A DNA stretch of 64,000 bases from Paraspadella gotoi. Taxonomy: Eukaryota > Chaetognatha. Under the pieces are notes generated by a model. That model saw only the letters and a program-made list of their open reading frames with translations. It was not told the origin of the DNA and made no database searches. The position numbers and the translations under genes were made by a program. This document shows, one piece after another, positions 1 to 13,850 of this stretch (within the stretch, counting starts at the first letter, position 1; every line of letters starts with the position of its first letter). Where the stretch lies: positions 20,240,115-20,304,114 of the forward strand of contig CM119263.1 in the NCBI GenBank assembly GCA_051294375.1, given 5' to 3'.

Positions 1-760
1 ATTTGACATTTGTTTTGGAAGTGGCAACGCATTTTCCTATCGGTTCACGTCGGTAGACGTCTCGATTTGCGTTTCTGCTGAAGTACCAAAATCGATGAAA
101 ACAAAAGAAGATGGTCTCATGAAAACACTAGTAAAGTAATAAAGGAATAAAGGGTTGAAATGAACCATGATCTTTTCTTATTGCTTGGTGTAACAGTCGC
201 TTGACATTCTTATAATTGTACTAACCTACTATCCGACTCTCCGGCGATTTCCCACATGATCTTTGATTGAACGGAAAATCGGGGAGCGCACGCACCGATC
301 ACGTCTTCGTCCCGAGAGACGAATACCGAAGCGCCGAGATTCTGATCGACGTTAATTCGCACGATTCCGGCGAAACACGAAGGTTTCGCCTTCACGCAAC
401 AAAAAAGTGAATCTAACGTGGTCATATTGCTTGGGTATCTTTGATTTTCGAATTTATTCCTCCAATTACCCTTACCGTTGTCATCAAATCGACGAGTTGA
501 CAATTCGAGCCAGAATCGCTAAGGCTGCAACCCCAAACGACGCCATGACCTCTTACATTTTCTCCGGCTTCATTGGTTGTGTTATGACGCGGAGCCCCGA
601 CGAAAAGACGTCGGCTGGAGGCGGCGACAGAGAAACCGAAACTATCAGATTGACTGCTGGGAGACACTTCATGAGGCTCAGGATGAATATTGAAAGAATT
701 TGTGAAGATTATTTTGCGGAAAAACAAAGAAAAATAAATACAATAAATTGAACGATGCAT
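1..760 (-). CDS. Integrin alpha subunit, N-terminal exons (partial)
   Basis: Minus-strand gene entering the window from the left; integrin alpha chains are type I membrane adhesion receptors that pair with beta chains. Three exons are visible. Exon 1 is 760-476: the ATG at 760 opens a hydrophobic signal-like leader, followed by the first FG-GAP (beta-propeller) blade with FGFSVA, LFVGAPRHNTT and GVVWGC. It ends at a GTAAG donor. Exon 2 is 389-226 and contains NLGASVFVSR and IGACAPRF, matching the usual WLGVSV...CAPRW segment. Exon 3 starts at 77 and runs off the edge; it reads RREPIGKCVATS, matching the REPVGTCYVA motif of integrin alpha chains. The phases (0 then 2) fit together. The beta-propeller is only begun here; the rest of the gene lies outside. 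Which alpha subclass it is cannot be told. Family assignment is confident; the exact exon 2 acceptor is inferred. Confidence 0.85.
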
Positions 761-994
761 GGTAAAAATACTTTGGTTTAAAAAGCGAATCGGTTTAATC
801 TGCTGGTCTCGCGTCGCGAATCTAATTACCAGTTTTGCTGAAATGATCAGCGATCAACAATCAAAAAGTAAAAATTTATAGGGGATACCATATAAACAAA
901 ATACGTAAAATCTCCCAATTAAATATGAATTATTAAAATAGGTTTGAATATGTTATTTGTATTATGATCGTTTCGTTTCGTTGTGTTTCGAGAT

Positions 995-1142
995 TTAAAG
1001 AAATAGCGAGAGTTTGATTTCAACAACGAATTTTTGTATTTTCATTAGAAAAAACGGACATGTTTCGGCTTTTTGCTTTCAAGCCTTTATCAGCGTTAAA
1101 CAGTTTGACGTTGTTGAAATCAAATTCAAACTATTTCTTTAA
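995..1142. repeat. 34-bp imperfect inverted repeat flanking a ribozyme-like core
   Basis: Positions 995-1028 and 1109-1142 are inverted copies with about five mismatches. The outer part TTAAAGAAATAG and the inner part TTTGATTTCAACAACG are conserved. The 80-bp interior holds the hammerhead-like core described separately. Penelope-like retroelements carry hammerhead motifs in terminal repeats, so this may be the end of one; no reverse transcriptase was seen nearby. Confidence 0.6.
1050..1111 (-). ncRNA. Hammerhead-ribozyme-like core (decayed)
   Basis: On the minus strand the order is ACGTC (1111-1107), a short AAA/TTT stem I, CTGATAA (1093-1087), stem II GGCTT/AAGCC closing a small loop, then GAAAC (1066-1062). 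This is the arrangement of minimal hammerheads found in Penelope-like elements: GUC cleavage site, stem I, CUGAUGA, stem II, GAAA, short stem III. The core G of CUGAUGA is A here and stem III pairing is poor, so this copy is probably inactive. The assignment rests on motif order, not on any search. Confidence 0.45.
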
Positions 1143-1700
1143 ATACAGGGAGATCCAGCTCTTTGGGACTAAATTAAAAAAATTCTTTTGAATTGGTAAA
1201 TAATCGAATTATGATTTGAAAATTTTAACCTTCTCTAAGTGTTCAGAGAAAGCGGCATATGTTTTTGCGACCGCGCCAATTGGTAATGCTATCATTTCTA
1301 TCACTATTTTTTTTGTCAGAAAGTTGACAGTTCTAGAGAGGATGCGTGGGACATTCTGCTTCTCCATCCTACATTTTTATTAATCAAGGGGATTGCAGTC
1401 AAAAAAACTGCGCGATCAAAAGTCAGAAGTCACCATCCATCAGTTTGATTTTTTTCAAAATTTCTCAAAATTTTATAAGGAACTGGCGAGAAAAAATATG
1501 ACATGCTATGCAAAATTCAATAATTATAGGAGTTGCCGCGACATTTTTCACACAATTTTGTAAAGTCCAGACGACCATAACTCAGATAGAAATCTACTAT
1601 GAAATTAAATTCAATACGGGCTAGGGTCTAGAAGTCCAATTTCAGGTAAAAAAAGAATTTTTAAAACAAGTTCGATTTTAATGCTTTTATTGTTACTATC

Positions 1701-1743
1701 AAAATTACAATATTACTTATTTATATAGTAATATTGTAATTTT
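1701..1743. repeat. Perfect 17-bp hairpin
   Basis: AAAATTACAATATTACT at 1701-1717 is exactly complementary to 1727-1743 across a 9-nt loop. It lies in AT-rich non-coding DNA. The rest of 1143-2043 shows no gene. Confidence 0.7.
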
Positions 1744-2043
1744 AAAATCAATCTTAACTTTTTTGATGTATTCTGATTAGGGTTCCGATAACCGTTAATT
1801 TTAGAAAAATTTAGCTTAACCGTTAAAACTAATATTTTTTAACGGTTAACCGTTAAAATCGGTTAATTTTATAATTTTACTTTAAATTTAAAATATTATT
1901 ATTTAAATCAAACTAAAGTATTTAATGGTATTTTATCTTTAACTCTTGCTCCTGAATCTTTTTTATCTTCTATTTCAGATAGATAGGTACATATTTTAGT
2001 TGGTAAATTAAAAGTTGATTTGAGCAAACAATTTCGGAGATAG

Positions 2044-2391
2044 TCAAGGAATTGTCTCCAATTTTCCTCCGATTGGTCCCCGTAGAGATAAGCATTGATG
2101 CGGGAGTTTATGTCGACGCTGATCTTGGATCCAGATGGGCGAACTTTTCCTTTGCATCATATATAATTGGCGCGAATGTAAGCTGCCTCGACTCGTTTGA
2201 CCCCAAATGTCGATGTTTTTGCTATCGAACGCCGGCAGCTCCGGCTTCTTTTTTCTCTCGAGCGCCTTTAGCGCCGCAGCTAGTGCCGTGCGCAAGCTTT
2301 CGGTCTCGTCGGAGGCGGTGGCGGCCATCTCGCTGGGCGCGTCGACGAAGTTGTCGATTCGAGAGGGCGAGAGGTTAAAGGTCGGCGTCAC
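2044..2391 (-). pseudogene. LTR-retrotransposon gag fragment, frameshifted
   Basis: The minus strand encodes a Ser/Ala/Glu-rich N-terminal stretch ending in LPAFDSKNIDIW, a motif typical of gag proteins of arthropod LTR retrotransposons. Immediately after it the reading frame is lost. Further gag-like segments, including KEKFAHLDP and NAYLYGDQ, follow in other frames down to about 2044, so at least two frameshifts separate them. No protease, reverse transcriptase, integrase or LTR was recognised within the sequenced flanks. It is best read as a dead gag remnant; Ty3/gypsy-like is likely but not proven. Confidence 0.6.
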
Positions 2392-3256
2392 TGCGGCGCC
2401 GCTCGGGGCGCTGGGCGAGTTCTCTCACGAGATGCGATGCGGCCTCTGCCAATGGAGCTGGGGACGTTGATGCTGCGGGAGGCGAAGTCGTAGACGAGCT
2501 GATTGGCGGATATCGCTAGGCTCGGTCATGGAGAATCAGTCTCGTGGGCAGGATCAGAAGGTTGGATTTTGTAAACGTCGTGATCACCAATGTAGATGGC
2601 CCAGGATGGTGCCATCAAACGTGATAACGGAAGTGAAGTTGGCGCTGACGTTGGCGCTGTTTCGTTTCTGACTGATTGTTTATTGTTTATATAAAAGCAT
2701 TGATAAACCAACTTGCTTGGTTAAAGGAAGTAAAACCTTAATAAAATAATCAAACATATAGATATTCCATAGGCCAATCAGCATATGCAATATCTATATG
2801 TAAAGCCACAAACAATAGAAAAAGCAATCAATTAATTAATCAATTAATTAAACAAATAAAAGTAATATTCAAAACAATTATAAATTAGTTGATGAGATGT
2901 TCCAGTTTATTTATTTCCCGCACAATTATGGCTTCCTTTTACAGGCAGATGGAATAAAGAAGGGAAAATCAGCTGATCCAGTTACTTGATAGTTCTTTTG
3001 TTTTACTAACACAAGGCTAACAAAAGGCTAACACAAGGCTAACAAAAGGTTTAAGCATAAAAGGTTTCCAAGTAGATATCAGCATATGTTACAGTGGCGA
3101 CTCTGGCCGAGTCTTGGCTCAGCGGCTGGAGAATCTGGGGTTCAAGGCTACATGATAAATCTTACTTACCTCATAGCATAATAAATATATATAAAAGGAC
3201 AAAGAAAGAAAAACCGCAATGTAATTCTAATTCTATGTTTTGTCTTTTCTTTCTCT
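2392..3256. other. Non-coding, AT-rich, with short tandem repeats
   Basis: No gene recognised. It contains ATTA-rich tracts (about 2828-2860) and a tandem of CTAACAAAAGG/CTAACACAAGG units at 3005-3050. A weak tRNA-like pair lies at 3113-3148 (TTGGCTCAGCGG, then GGGGTTCAAGGC), but the spacing is too short to call a tRNA. Confidence 0.4.
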
Positions 3257-3666
3257 NNNNNNNNNNNNNNNNNNNNNNNNNNNNNNNNNNNNNNNNNNNN
3301 NNNNNNNNNNNNNNNNNNNNNNNNNNNNNNNNNNNNNNNNNNNNNNNNNNNNNNNNNNNNNNNNNNNNNNNNNNNNNNNNNNNNNNNNNNNNNNNNNNNN
3401 NNNNNNNNNNNNNNNNNNNNNNNNNNNNNNNNNNNNNNNNNNNNNNNNNNNNNNNNNNNNNNNNNNNNNNNNNNNNNNNNNNNNNNNNNNNNNNNNNNNN
3501 NNNNNNNNNNNNNNNNNNNNNNNNNNNNNNNNNNNNNNNNNNNNNNNNNNNNNNNNNNNNNNNNNNNNNNNNNNNNNNNNNNNNNNNNNNNNNNNNNNNN
3601 NNNNNNNNNNNNNNNNNNNNNNNNNNNNNNNNNNNNNNNNNNNNNNNNNNNNNNNNNNNNNNNNNN
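3257..3666. other. Assembly gap (410 N)
   Basis: Run of N. Apparent open frames across it are artefacts. Confidence 0.99.
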
Positions 3667-3890
3667 CATAAAAAGTTAAATGAAAAATATAACTACAACT
3701 TTCAAAAATTCTTATGTTTTCTGGGTCAAAATTAAGAAAAAGTAATAAAATTATCGAAATATGATGATGATGATTATTAATAGTTTTTCATATTTTTCAC
3801 CCATTTACGATTAAAATATCGAGATAACCTTTTGCAAGCTGAATCTGATCTTAAAAATCTTAAAAGCATAAGGATCAAGCCATGATGATA
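3667..3890 (-). repeat. Fragment of interspersed element E (copy 4)
   Basis: Contains the same word order as the minus-strand E copy at 41866-42399 (ATAAAAAGTTAAATGA then AATATAA, and GAATCTG...CTT near the far side). It ends at AATCTTAAAAGCATAAGGATC, which is the edge of element D (see 12409). It is bounded by gaps on both sides, which is typical of repeats that break assemblies. Confidence 0.5.
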
Positions 3891-4850
3891 NNNNNNNNNN
3901 NNNNNNNNNNNNNNNNNNNNNNNNNNNNNNNNNNNNNNNNNNNNNNNNNNNNNNNNNNNNNNNNNNNNNNNNNNNNNNNNNNNNNNNNNNNNNNNNNNNN
4001 NNNNNNNNNNNNNNNNNNNNNNNNNNNNNNNNNNNNNNNNNNNNNNNNNNNNNNNNNNNNNNNNNNNNNNNNNNNNNNNNNNNNNNNNNNNNNNNNNNNN
4101 NNNNNNNNNNNNNNNNNNNNNNNNNNNNNNNNNNNNNNNNNNNNNNNNNNNNNNNNNNNNNNNNNNNNNNNNNNNNNNNNNNNNNNNNNNNNNNNNNNNN
4201 NNNNNNNNNNNNNNNNNNNNNNNNNNNNNNNNNNNNNNNNNNNNNNNNNNNNNNNNNNNNNNNNNNNNNNNNNNNNNNNNNNNNNNNNNNNNNNNNNNNN
4301 NNNNNNNNNNNNNNNNNNNNNNNNNNNNNNNNNNNNNNNNNNNNNNNNNNNNNNNNNNNNNNNNNNNNNNNNNNNNNNNNNNNNNNNNNNNNNNNNNNNN
4401 NNNNNNNNNNNNNNNNNNNNNNNNNNNNNNNNNNNNNNNNNNNNNNNNNNNNNNNNNNNNNNNNNNNNNNNNNNNNNNNNNNNNNNNNNNNNNNNNNNNN
4501 NNNNNNNNNNNNNNNNNNNNNNNNNNNNNNNNNNNNNNNNNNNNNNNNNNNNNNNNNNNNNNNNNNNNNNNNNNNNNNNNNNNNNNNNNNNNNNNNNNNN
4601 NNNNNNNNNNNNNNNNNNNNNNNNNNNNNNNNNNNNNNNNNNNNNNNNNNNNNNNNNNNNNNNNNNNNNNNNNNNNNNNNNNNNNNNNNNNNNNNNNNNN
4701 NNNNNNNNNNNNNNNNNNNNNNNNNNNNNNNNNNNNNNNNNNNNNNNNNNNNNNNNNNNNNNNNNNNNNNNNNNNNNNNNNNNNNNNNNNNNNNNNNNNN
4801 NNNNNNNNNNNNNNNNNNNNNNNNNNNNNNNNNNNNNNNNNNNNNNNNNN
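3891..4850. other. Assembly gap (960 N)
   Basis: Run of N. Confidence 0.99.
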
Positions 4851-6420
4851 GTATTTTTTTAAATATAATGCATATTGTTCGGCGAAAGTGCTGCATATAT
4901 AATAAGTCACATTAGCTGATTTACATGTGGCAATTCATGTCAATATAAGTTATTCTTCACTTTTTTTAAAATGTTATCCACGAAAATCTTGGATGTAAAT
5001 TTGGGATTTTGTATGAGAAAAAAGCCCCGAATAAAAGTTTTTAGAAAAAAAAAAACATAATCATAATTTTTCAAAAAAAGAACGATCACGCAAGAGATCG
5101 TTAAGAGAGAAAGAGACAGAAAGAGAAAGAGAGAGAAAGAGAGACAAAGCTGGACAGCTGCTTGAAGGCCGCTGTACAGTCAGTGCAGAAACTGAACTCG
5201 TTTTTTCTGAAAATAAAGAAATAAAAGAAATAAAAGAAAGGCAAAAAATGTTACAATGGTTTACAATTTGGAAATTTTTCCAATTTTTTTCCAATCGCAG
5301 CTTGTAAAAGATTTTATTTTTATTTGTATTAAAATTAAGATATAGCTTCTCATTAAAAGTTATTTTGAGTTCCCATTTTATTAGAGATTTTAAAAAAATT
5401 TTTTTGAATTTCATCTTCAATATTATATACTGCAATATGTAAATTAGATTAAAGCATTTCTATATACTAATTTGGATATGATAATGAGTACTATAATCTC
5501 ATTTTGCATATTGCAGTAAATCATAATGAAGTGGAAATTCAAACAAAAAATACTTAAATCCAAATGTAATAAGAAAATATCAAAGCTATTTCAAGATGAG
5601 AAGCCATATCTAAATTTTTAACTTACTATGAATGCACACTTTCGTAAAACTTTATCATAATTCATAATAATTTTTATTTTAAAAAAAAACGGTAAGTCAC
5701 AGCCAAACCTTAAAAGCGTAGTAGTTTTTATTTAAAAACAGCGTGACGGCCGACGACGACGACGACGACGACGACCGACTACGTCACAAAAGAAGCTCAC
5801 CCGAATTCATAGTCCAAGCTGAACCGGCTTCGCCGGTCATGGCTTGATAAAAATAAAAAAATCTTTAAAACAATTTTAAGCCCTTCTATTTATAAATAAA
5901 TTGGTAGTTTATACGTTTTTAATGAAATATATAAAACCAATTAAAACAAATTCATTCAACTGAAATCGATAATGAATTATTTGCGGTTTATTTTAAAAAT
6001 TCGATGTTCTTTTGCTACACATGTCGGAAAGAGATCTCACCGCTCTCTAGCGAATGTTTAACAAAGGAATAGGATTCTTTTTTTCCGTTCAGGTCCTCGT
6101 TAGTTTGCAAAGAAATAAATGGAATTACGAATGTTGCTTGCATATATCTTGCATTTATCAGCTTTATAATACATTTGTGAAGCAATCCTCGCTAATATCG
6201 TTGCGTTTCGGGGAAGTGTAAAGTCCTGACGACCGCTTATATTCAATTGGAAGTCCTCTGAAGACCAACTCTACCGAAGCTTGAAATTAAGCTGAGCTAT
6301 TTTTAGCTCCCATCAGTAAACTGATGTATTCGAGATGTCTGCAACATTCTGAAAAAGCGAAATATTTTTTTTGACTTTCCAATACTTCCATATGATAATA
6401 TCCTTTCAAGTCCGTTGGGT
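4851..6420. other. AT-rich intergenic DNA
   Basis: No gene recognised. Notable items are a GA-rich tract at 5100-5145, a GAC/ACG trinucleotide tract at about 5750-5776, and a short dyad ACCGGCTTCGCCGGT near 5823. Confidence 0.5.
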
Positions 6421-6424
6421 TGAT

Positions 6425-6655
6425 GATATGGTGGACTAAAATCCACCAACCGTTCATCAGCGGCCATTTGTGCCGGGGGCAAGTCATTCGCCTCCCAACC
6501 CAAAGGTCCGGGGTTCTAGCCCGGTGTTCGCCTAGCAAGGGGGCGCTTAACCCGCCTGTAACACATTGTTACAGCCTGATCCAAAGCTCAGGGACTGCTT
6601 ATATTGAACGGTTCTTTCATTAATACATAACAATAATTACTGTCTCTTCAATGGT
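6425..6655 (+). repeat. tRNA-derived SINE, family B (copy 1)
   Basis: A second copy in opposite orientation lies at 24225-24440. The head is tRNA-like: GTGCCGGGGGCAAGTC in the A-box region, CTCCCAACC in the anticodon-arm region, and GGGGTTCTAGCCC as a B-box-like TΨC arm. A non-tRNA tail follows, ending near GAACGGTTC and CTGTCTCTTCAA. Such elements are transcribed by RNA polymerase III and mobilised by LINE machinery. It encodes nothing. Confidence 0.7.
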
Positions 6656-7366
6656 ATCAATGCAACCAGCGTTCCCGCACTAATGTTAATCTTTGAAGGC
6701 CATTGATTAAAAATTTACCCGGAGCCTTATAACTTTTAAAATGTGATAAAAAATATTTTGGTAGTAATTGTATAATTTTATGTTGTTGAAAAATAATATT
6801 ATATTAAAACCTATTTAATGGCAGAAAAATATATTTGATAATGAAATTAACCGACTTTTCCAAACTGCGACAATTTTTTTTCCGTCAATGCGCTGCCGAT
6901 CAATTGATCAACTTGCTAATATTTCGAATGAGTTCTTATGAACTCTAAAACTCAACATCTGTTAGACTTTTTCTGTGATAGGTCCATTCTGTGATTCTTC
7001 TTATCATTTTTTTGTTTTATATTTTGATTTTTGATTCTCCTTTTGGACGACCGCACAACGTTATATATTTTGTTCTTTTCTTTTTCAGAAGAAAAAAAAC
7101 AAACTTTTAATCACTAATGAGCTTTTTTGCTTTTCAGTAAGAAGAATTTATCAATGATTTTGATATCGGAGACAAATTTAAATTGAGAAGTTCTGCAGGT
7201 AATTTTCATTGTAATTCTAAATTATTTTAAGTTAGGGATAGAAATGCATGGAAATGGCGGATTCTTAGGCCCACTAGTTATGATTATGCTTCTGATTTAT
7301 TTTTACAATGATATCCTCGAGGTATGCAGCTACGCTCTCATTTCGTCTTATATATAAACTAATATA

Positions 7367-7625
7367 GGGAGTGGTCTTTTCATACAATTGAAACATTCTT
7401 TGAAATATTTTCCACTTCATTGATAGGGAAGCCAGGTACTCTGGGAGTGAATAAACGAGACTGTGAGATAGTCTTGATTGAAAGCTTGCAGGGACCTGCT
7501 ATGTCATTATCTTGTAAGAGTGATGGAGGCCTTAAACCACCAAAGCCTGTCCAAAGTCAGGGGCAAGATAGCTTATTTATTAAATGAATGGATAATTTTT
7601 ATATTGGTTGTACCAATTTCATAAA
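7367..7625 (+). repeat. 259-bp interspersed repeat (copy 1)
   Basis: Nearly identical over its full length to 19565-19823. The only differences seen are around GTGAGATAGTC versus GTGAAAGAGTC. Diverged partial copies occur at 31490-31590 and 41262-41320. No tRNA head, clear TIR or target duplication was found, so the class is unknown. Confidence 0.85.
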
Positions 7626-10490
<2,865 letters not shown>

Positions 10491-10845
10491 GGTTCGACTT
10501 CTTATTGCGTTAAAGAAATAACTTTAATTACGAGCACTGAAGGAAAAACTTTTTTTTAGGAAATGTTACGTCGCCAGCTTTTTAAAAAGACTGAAGTCAT
10601 TGTTTCTGTCACGCTTATCTTCATAGTTTTGTTTATTTGTTCACATTTTGTTTGAGTCAAATTCAATTTTCGAATTGGAATTTTCGATTTCGAAATTCTT
10701 GTAAAAAAATCGTTCATCGGCTGAATTCGTTTATTTTATGGTGAGCGCTTACTGAGTTAGTATTAGCTATTGTCTATGGCTATTGGTTTGCTTTTGTTAT
10801 TTTGGTAGTCAGCTTTAAATCGTAATGATAGGAAGTATGGGTTAA

Positions 10846-11400
10846 TTTTACTTTCGCCGACCGGGGATAAGGGTGGATTAGGGGTAATTAGGCCTTAATT
10901 TAGGGTTCAAAGGTTTTAGGGTAATTGGGTAATAATTTTGAATATTTGATTTTATTACAAACAAACTTAAGCAAGTATTTATTAAAATATATGAATAATA
11001 ATAAGAATATTAAGGGGCATAATTTGATTTTAAGCCTCAGCAGTCGATACATACTTGAAGACTGACCAACTTATTTAGCATGATTTATACCACCGGGTTA
11101 ATTTTACAGGTTATTTTTACTTTTGCCGACCGGGGTTAGGAAAGGGTTAGGGTTAAGGGTTGTTTAAGGTTAAGGGTGGTTAGGGTTAAGAGGGTTAGGG
11201 TAATTAGATAATATTTTTTTTAATTTTTTTTTAAAATAAATATTTTTAAGTATTTTGAAAACCGCGGTCGGCGAAAGTAAAATTTAGCCAATTTTACTTT
11301 CGCCGACCAGGGTTAAGGAGGGGTTAGGGTTAAGGGTGGTTTAGAGTTAGGGGTGGTTAGGGTAATTAGGTAATAATTTTTTAAATTTTTTTTTTAAAAG
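10846..11400. repeat. TIR-bounded MITE-like repeats with telomere-like interior
   Basis: TTTTACTTTCGCCGACC occurs in forward orientation at 10846, 11115 (one T for C change) and 11292, and as its reverse complement at 11266-11282. The best unit is 11115-11282 (168 bp). Each forward TIR is followed by degenerate GGGTTAGGGTTAAGG repeats and then an AT-rich stretch. A lone right end is at 20879-20895. The pattern suggests a non-autonomous DNA transposon; no transposase is present. Confidence 0.65.
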
Positions 11401-11729
11401 TAAATATTTTTTAAAAATAGTTTTAACCTCGTTTTGATTCAAGATTTTGATTTTAATTTCCATTCGCGGTTAAAGTTTTTGATTCATGGAAAAAGATTCG
11501 TTAAATATGATCTTATACACTGTACATTTGCACAATGTACACTGTACAGTACACGCAGTATTTCAAATGAGACGGAACAATATTATCTTTAATGACAACG
11601 TTAAATGGAATATGCATCTGCTGAGATGGGAAGTAGTAATGTGGTCACGGTGTAATCTTACACAAACTTTAACACTGATGATCAAAGAATGAGACTTACC
11701 GAAGAGGTTCCTTTAACCAGGGTATGCTT

Positions 11730-11900
11730 AGTACTTACCTGGCTCAGAGGATACCTTGATCAGCCAGGAGGCTTCTCCAGTACAGGGCGAGGTCCTCCCA
11801 TTGCACTTCGGTTGGGCTTACCCTAGCGATTTACCAAAATGTGGCAAACTCAGAAGCGTAATTTGTGTCAGTCGGGTCTGCATACGCGCTAACCCCTTCT
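11730..11900 (+). ncRNA. U1 spliceosomal snRNA-like gene or pseudogene
   Basis: The segment follows U1 snRNA from end to end. GTACTTACCTGG at 11731 matches the 5' splice-site recognition sequence. CAGGGCGAGG follows stem-loop I. CCCATTGCACTTCGG corresponds to the U1A-binding stem-loop II. GCGATTTACCAAAATGTGG...AAACTC corresponds to stem-loop III. TAATTTGTG is the Sm site, and a final GC-rich stem ends near 11900. Two departures are seen: the extreme 5' end reads AGTAC rather than ATAC, and the stem-loop I loop is GATCAGCCAGG instead of the U1-70K-binding GATCACGAAGG. It may be a variant U1 or a pseudogene. No polymerase II snRNA promoter element was confirmed upstream. Confidence 0.75.
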
Positions 11901-12160
11901 AAATAATCCTAAAGAGTTGTATTGAACTCGATCCTCATCCTCCTCTTCCCCTCCCTCTCCCGAGGATCCGTTCCTTCCAGTACACTCTCCGCGTTTCTCG
12001 AGTCCTACTAACTTCCTTCTTTTCTAATACTATTTTCCGGCCAGGGACTTTCCTGAATAAACATTACCGTTGCGATATAAGTCTTCTTCTTCAGTTGAAA
12101 CCATGAATGTCAATCTCAATAGCCATTCCTCTCCATTTTTTTTTATCGATCGCCAAAGAG

Positions 12161-13850
12161 GGGTAGCCGCACTCAATGGGGTGAGTCAAAAAATTTAGAG
12201 CGAGTACATGCTCAAACGAAAATTTATACATTTTTAAGCATACTTTCAATGGACAAAATTTTTTTTATATGGCTCTATACCCTAGTAATTAATTTTTTAA
12301 TATTTATTTATAAATAGGAAAGGCCAACAATTTTTTTAAAAAAATTAAATTTTAAGACCAGATTCAGATAGCTCATAGAAAGTTGTCTATACAAGTATAA
12401 TTCTTTTTATCGTCGCAATCGCTAAGCGTTTGCGACGATATTGTAACGCTTTTGCGCATAACTGGCGTCGTCGTCGTCGTCATCGGCATCGGCGTTCCAA
12501 ATTATAGATCGCCCTTTTTATGATTAAATTTGGGTGTATGAAGCTGAAAATTTATTTACAGCTTCTCATCACCGATGTGCTTAAAATTGAGTCTGGACAG
12601 TTATTAAATATGTTTTGTTTACGTTTTATCAAAACAAACAAATTTAATTTCTTTTATTTTCATATTTCTCTCTCTCTCTCTTTTCTCTTTTAATTACATG
12701 TCTCTCTCCCTCTCTCTTTTCCCTATTCACTGATTCATAATCATATTCATAGAAAAAAAACGAGTCTGCAGCTGGCTCTGCAGGGGCTTATTCTTTTTCT
12801 CTATTTTCACCTGCTGCTTTTGCTGCTGCCTTTTGAGTCTGCAGCTGGCTCTGCAGGGGCTCTCTCTTTTTCTCTCTTTTCTCCTGCTGCTTCTGCTGCT
12901 GCCTTTTGATTTCTTTCTTTTCTCTCTCTATCTCTCTCTCTCTCTCTGTGTTTTTATTAAAAAAAAAAATTGAATTAGGATTGAACTCGTAAAATCAGGC
13001 GACGCATTTGTGCATGTTATCATTTTGCTATCGCAACATCGGGTTTTTATTTTACTTTAGTCTTGACTTCAATTCGTCAGTCTCATTCAAGTTTCATTTT
13101 TTTTTTTCTCAGGGGCTGCCTCTGCTGATCAGTTTATTTGACAATAAAATTTTTTTTGTTTTTTTTTCAGTAACTGTAAACTGTAAACTGTACTTTTTTA
13201 TTTTTTTTAATTGACAATCGCAAAATATAATTTTTCTTTGTTTATAAATTAATTTTCTTTTTTTCCCCTTTCTATTCTTTCTTTCCTTTCTATTCTTTCT
13301 TTCCTTTCTATTCTTTTTTTTCTATTCTTTCTTTCCTTTCTTTCCTTCCTATTTTTTCTTTATATTTATTCTTTTCTTCTTTTTCTTTCTGTTTATAAAT
13401 TAATTTTCTTTTCTCAAATTTTATTTTTTTTAGTATCAAAATTTGTCGTCAATCCAGATTTTTCTTATGCCATTGCGACGATCCTTATGCTTTTAAGATT
13501 TTTTATATATTTTTATGATAAGTCAAAAATAAGAAAAACTGTAAAAATCATCATCATCTTTTGATGATTTTATCGGTTTTTTAAATTTTTACTGAGAAAA
13601 CAAGAATTTTTAAAAGCTGTAATTATATTTCTTGTTTAACTTTTTATGCTCTATCAGAATCCATAAAAAAATTTTAAGATTTCCAAAAAAATGTTTTTCT
13701 TTATAGAGTAATATAATAATTTTAATTAGGATAGTACCCTCAGAAAAAAGCATTTTTGACAAAAAATATTTTAATACTATATTCTATGCTCATTATAGAT
13801 TATTTTAACGCTGTATACATTAGCATTTAAATTTCATCGGCTATGGCTTT
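12161..13850 (+). repeat. Interspersed element E (copy 1), split by element D
   Basis: The outer parts (12161-12408 and about 13505-13850) match the uninterrupted copy at 15132-15732 and the inverted copy at 41866-42399. The left edge is GGGTAGCCGCACTCAATGGG and the right edge is TTTCATCGGCTATGGCTTTGG. No coding capacity is seen. The shared TAGCCG at the ends hints at short terminal inverted repeats. Confidence 0.7.
12409..13500 (+). repeat. Element D inserted inside element E
   Basis: Interrupts E after GTATAATTCTTTTT. It begins ATCGTCGCAATC and ends CATTGCGACGATCC, giving terminal inverted repeats of about 10 bp. Inside are CT-rich tracts, two tandem copies of a 70-bp unit containing GAGTCTGCAGCTGGCTC (12764 and 12834), and CTGCTG runs. 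An inverted partial copy is at 17455-17790. It looks like a non-autonomous DNA element; no gene is present. Confidence 0.6.

Noticed and set aside
3100-3150. tRNA-like A-box and B-box
   Set aside because: Spacing is too short for a tRNA and no acceptor stem is formed; at most a SINE remnant.
3166-4910. Apparent open frames across N runs
   Set aside because: They are created by ambiguous bases, not by sequence.
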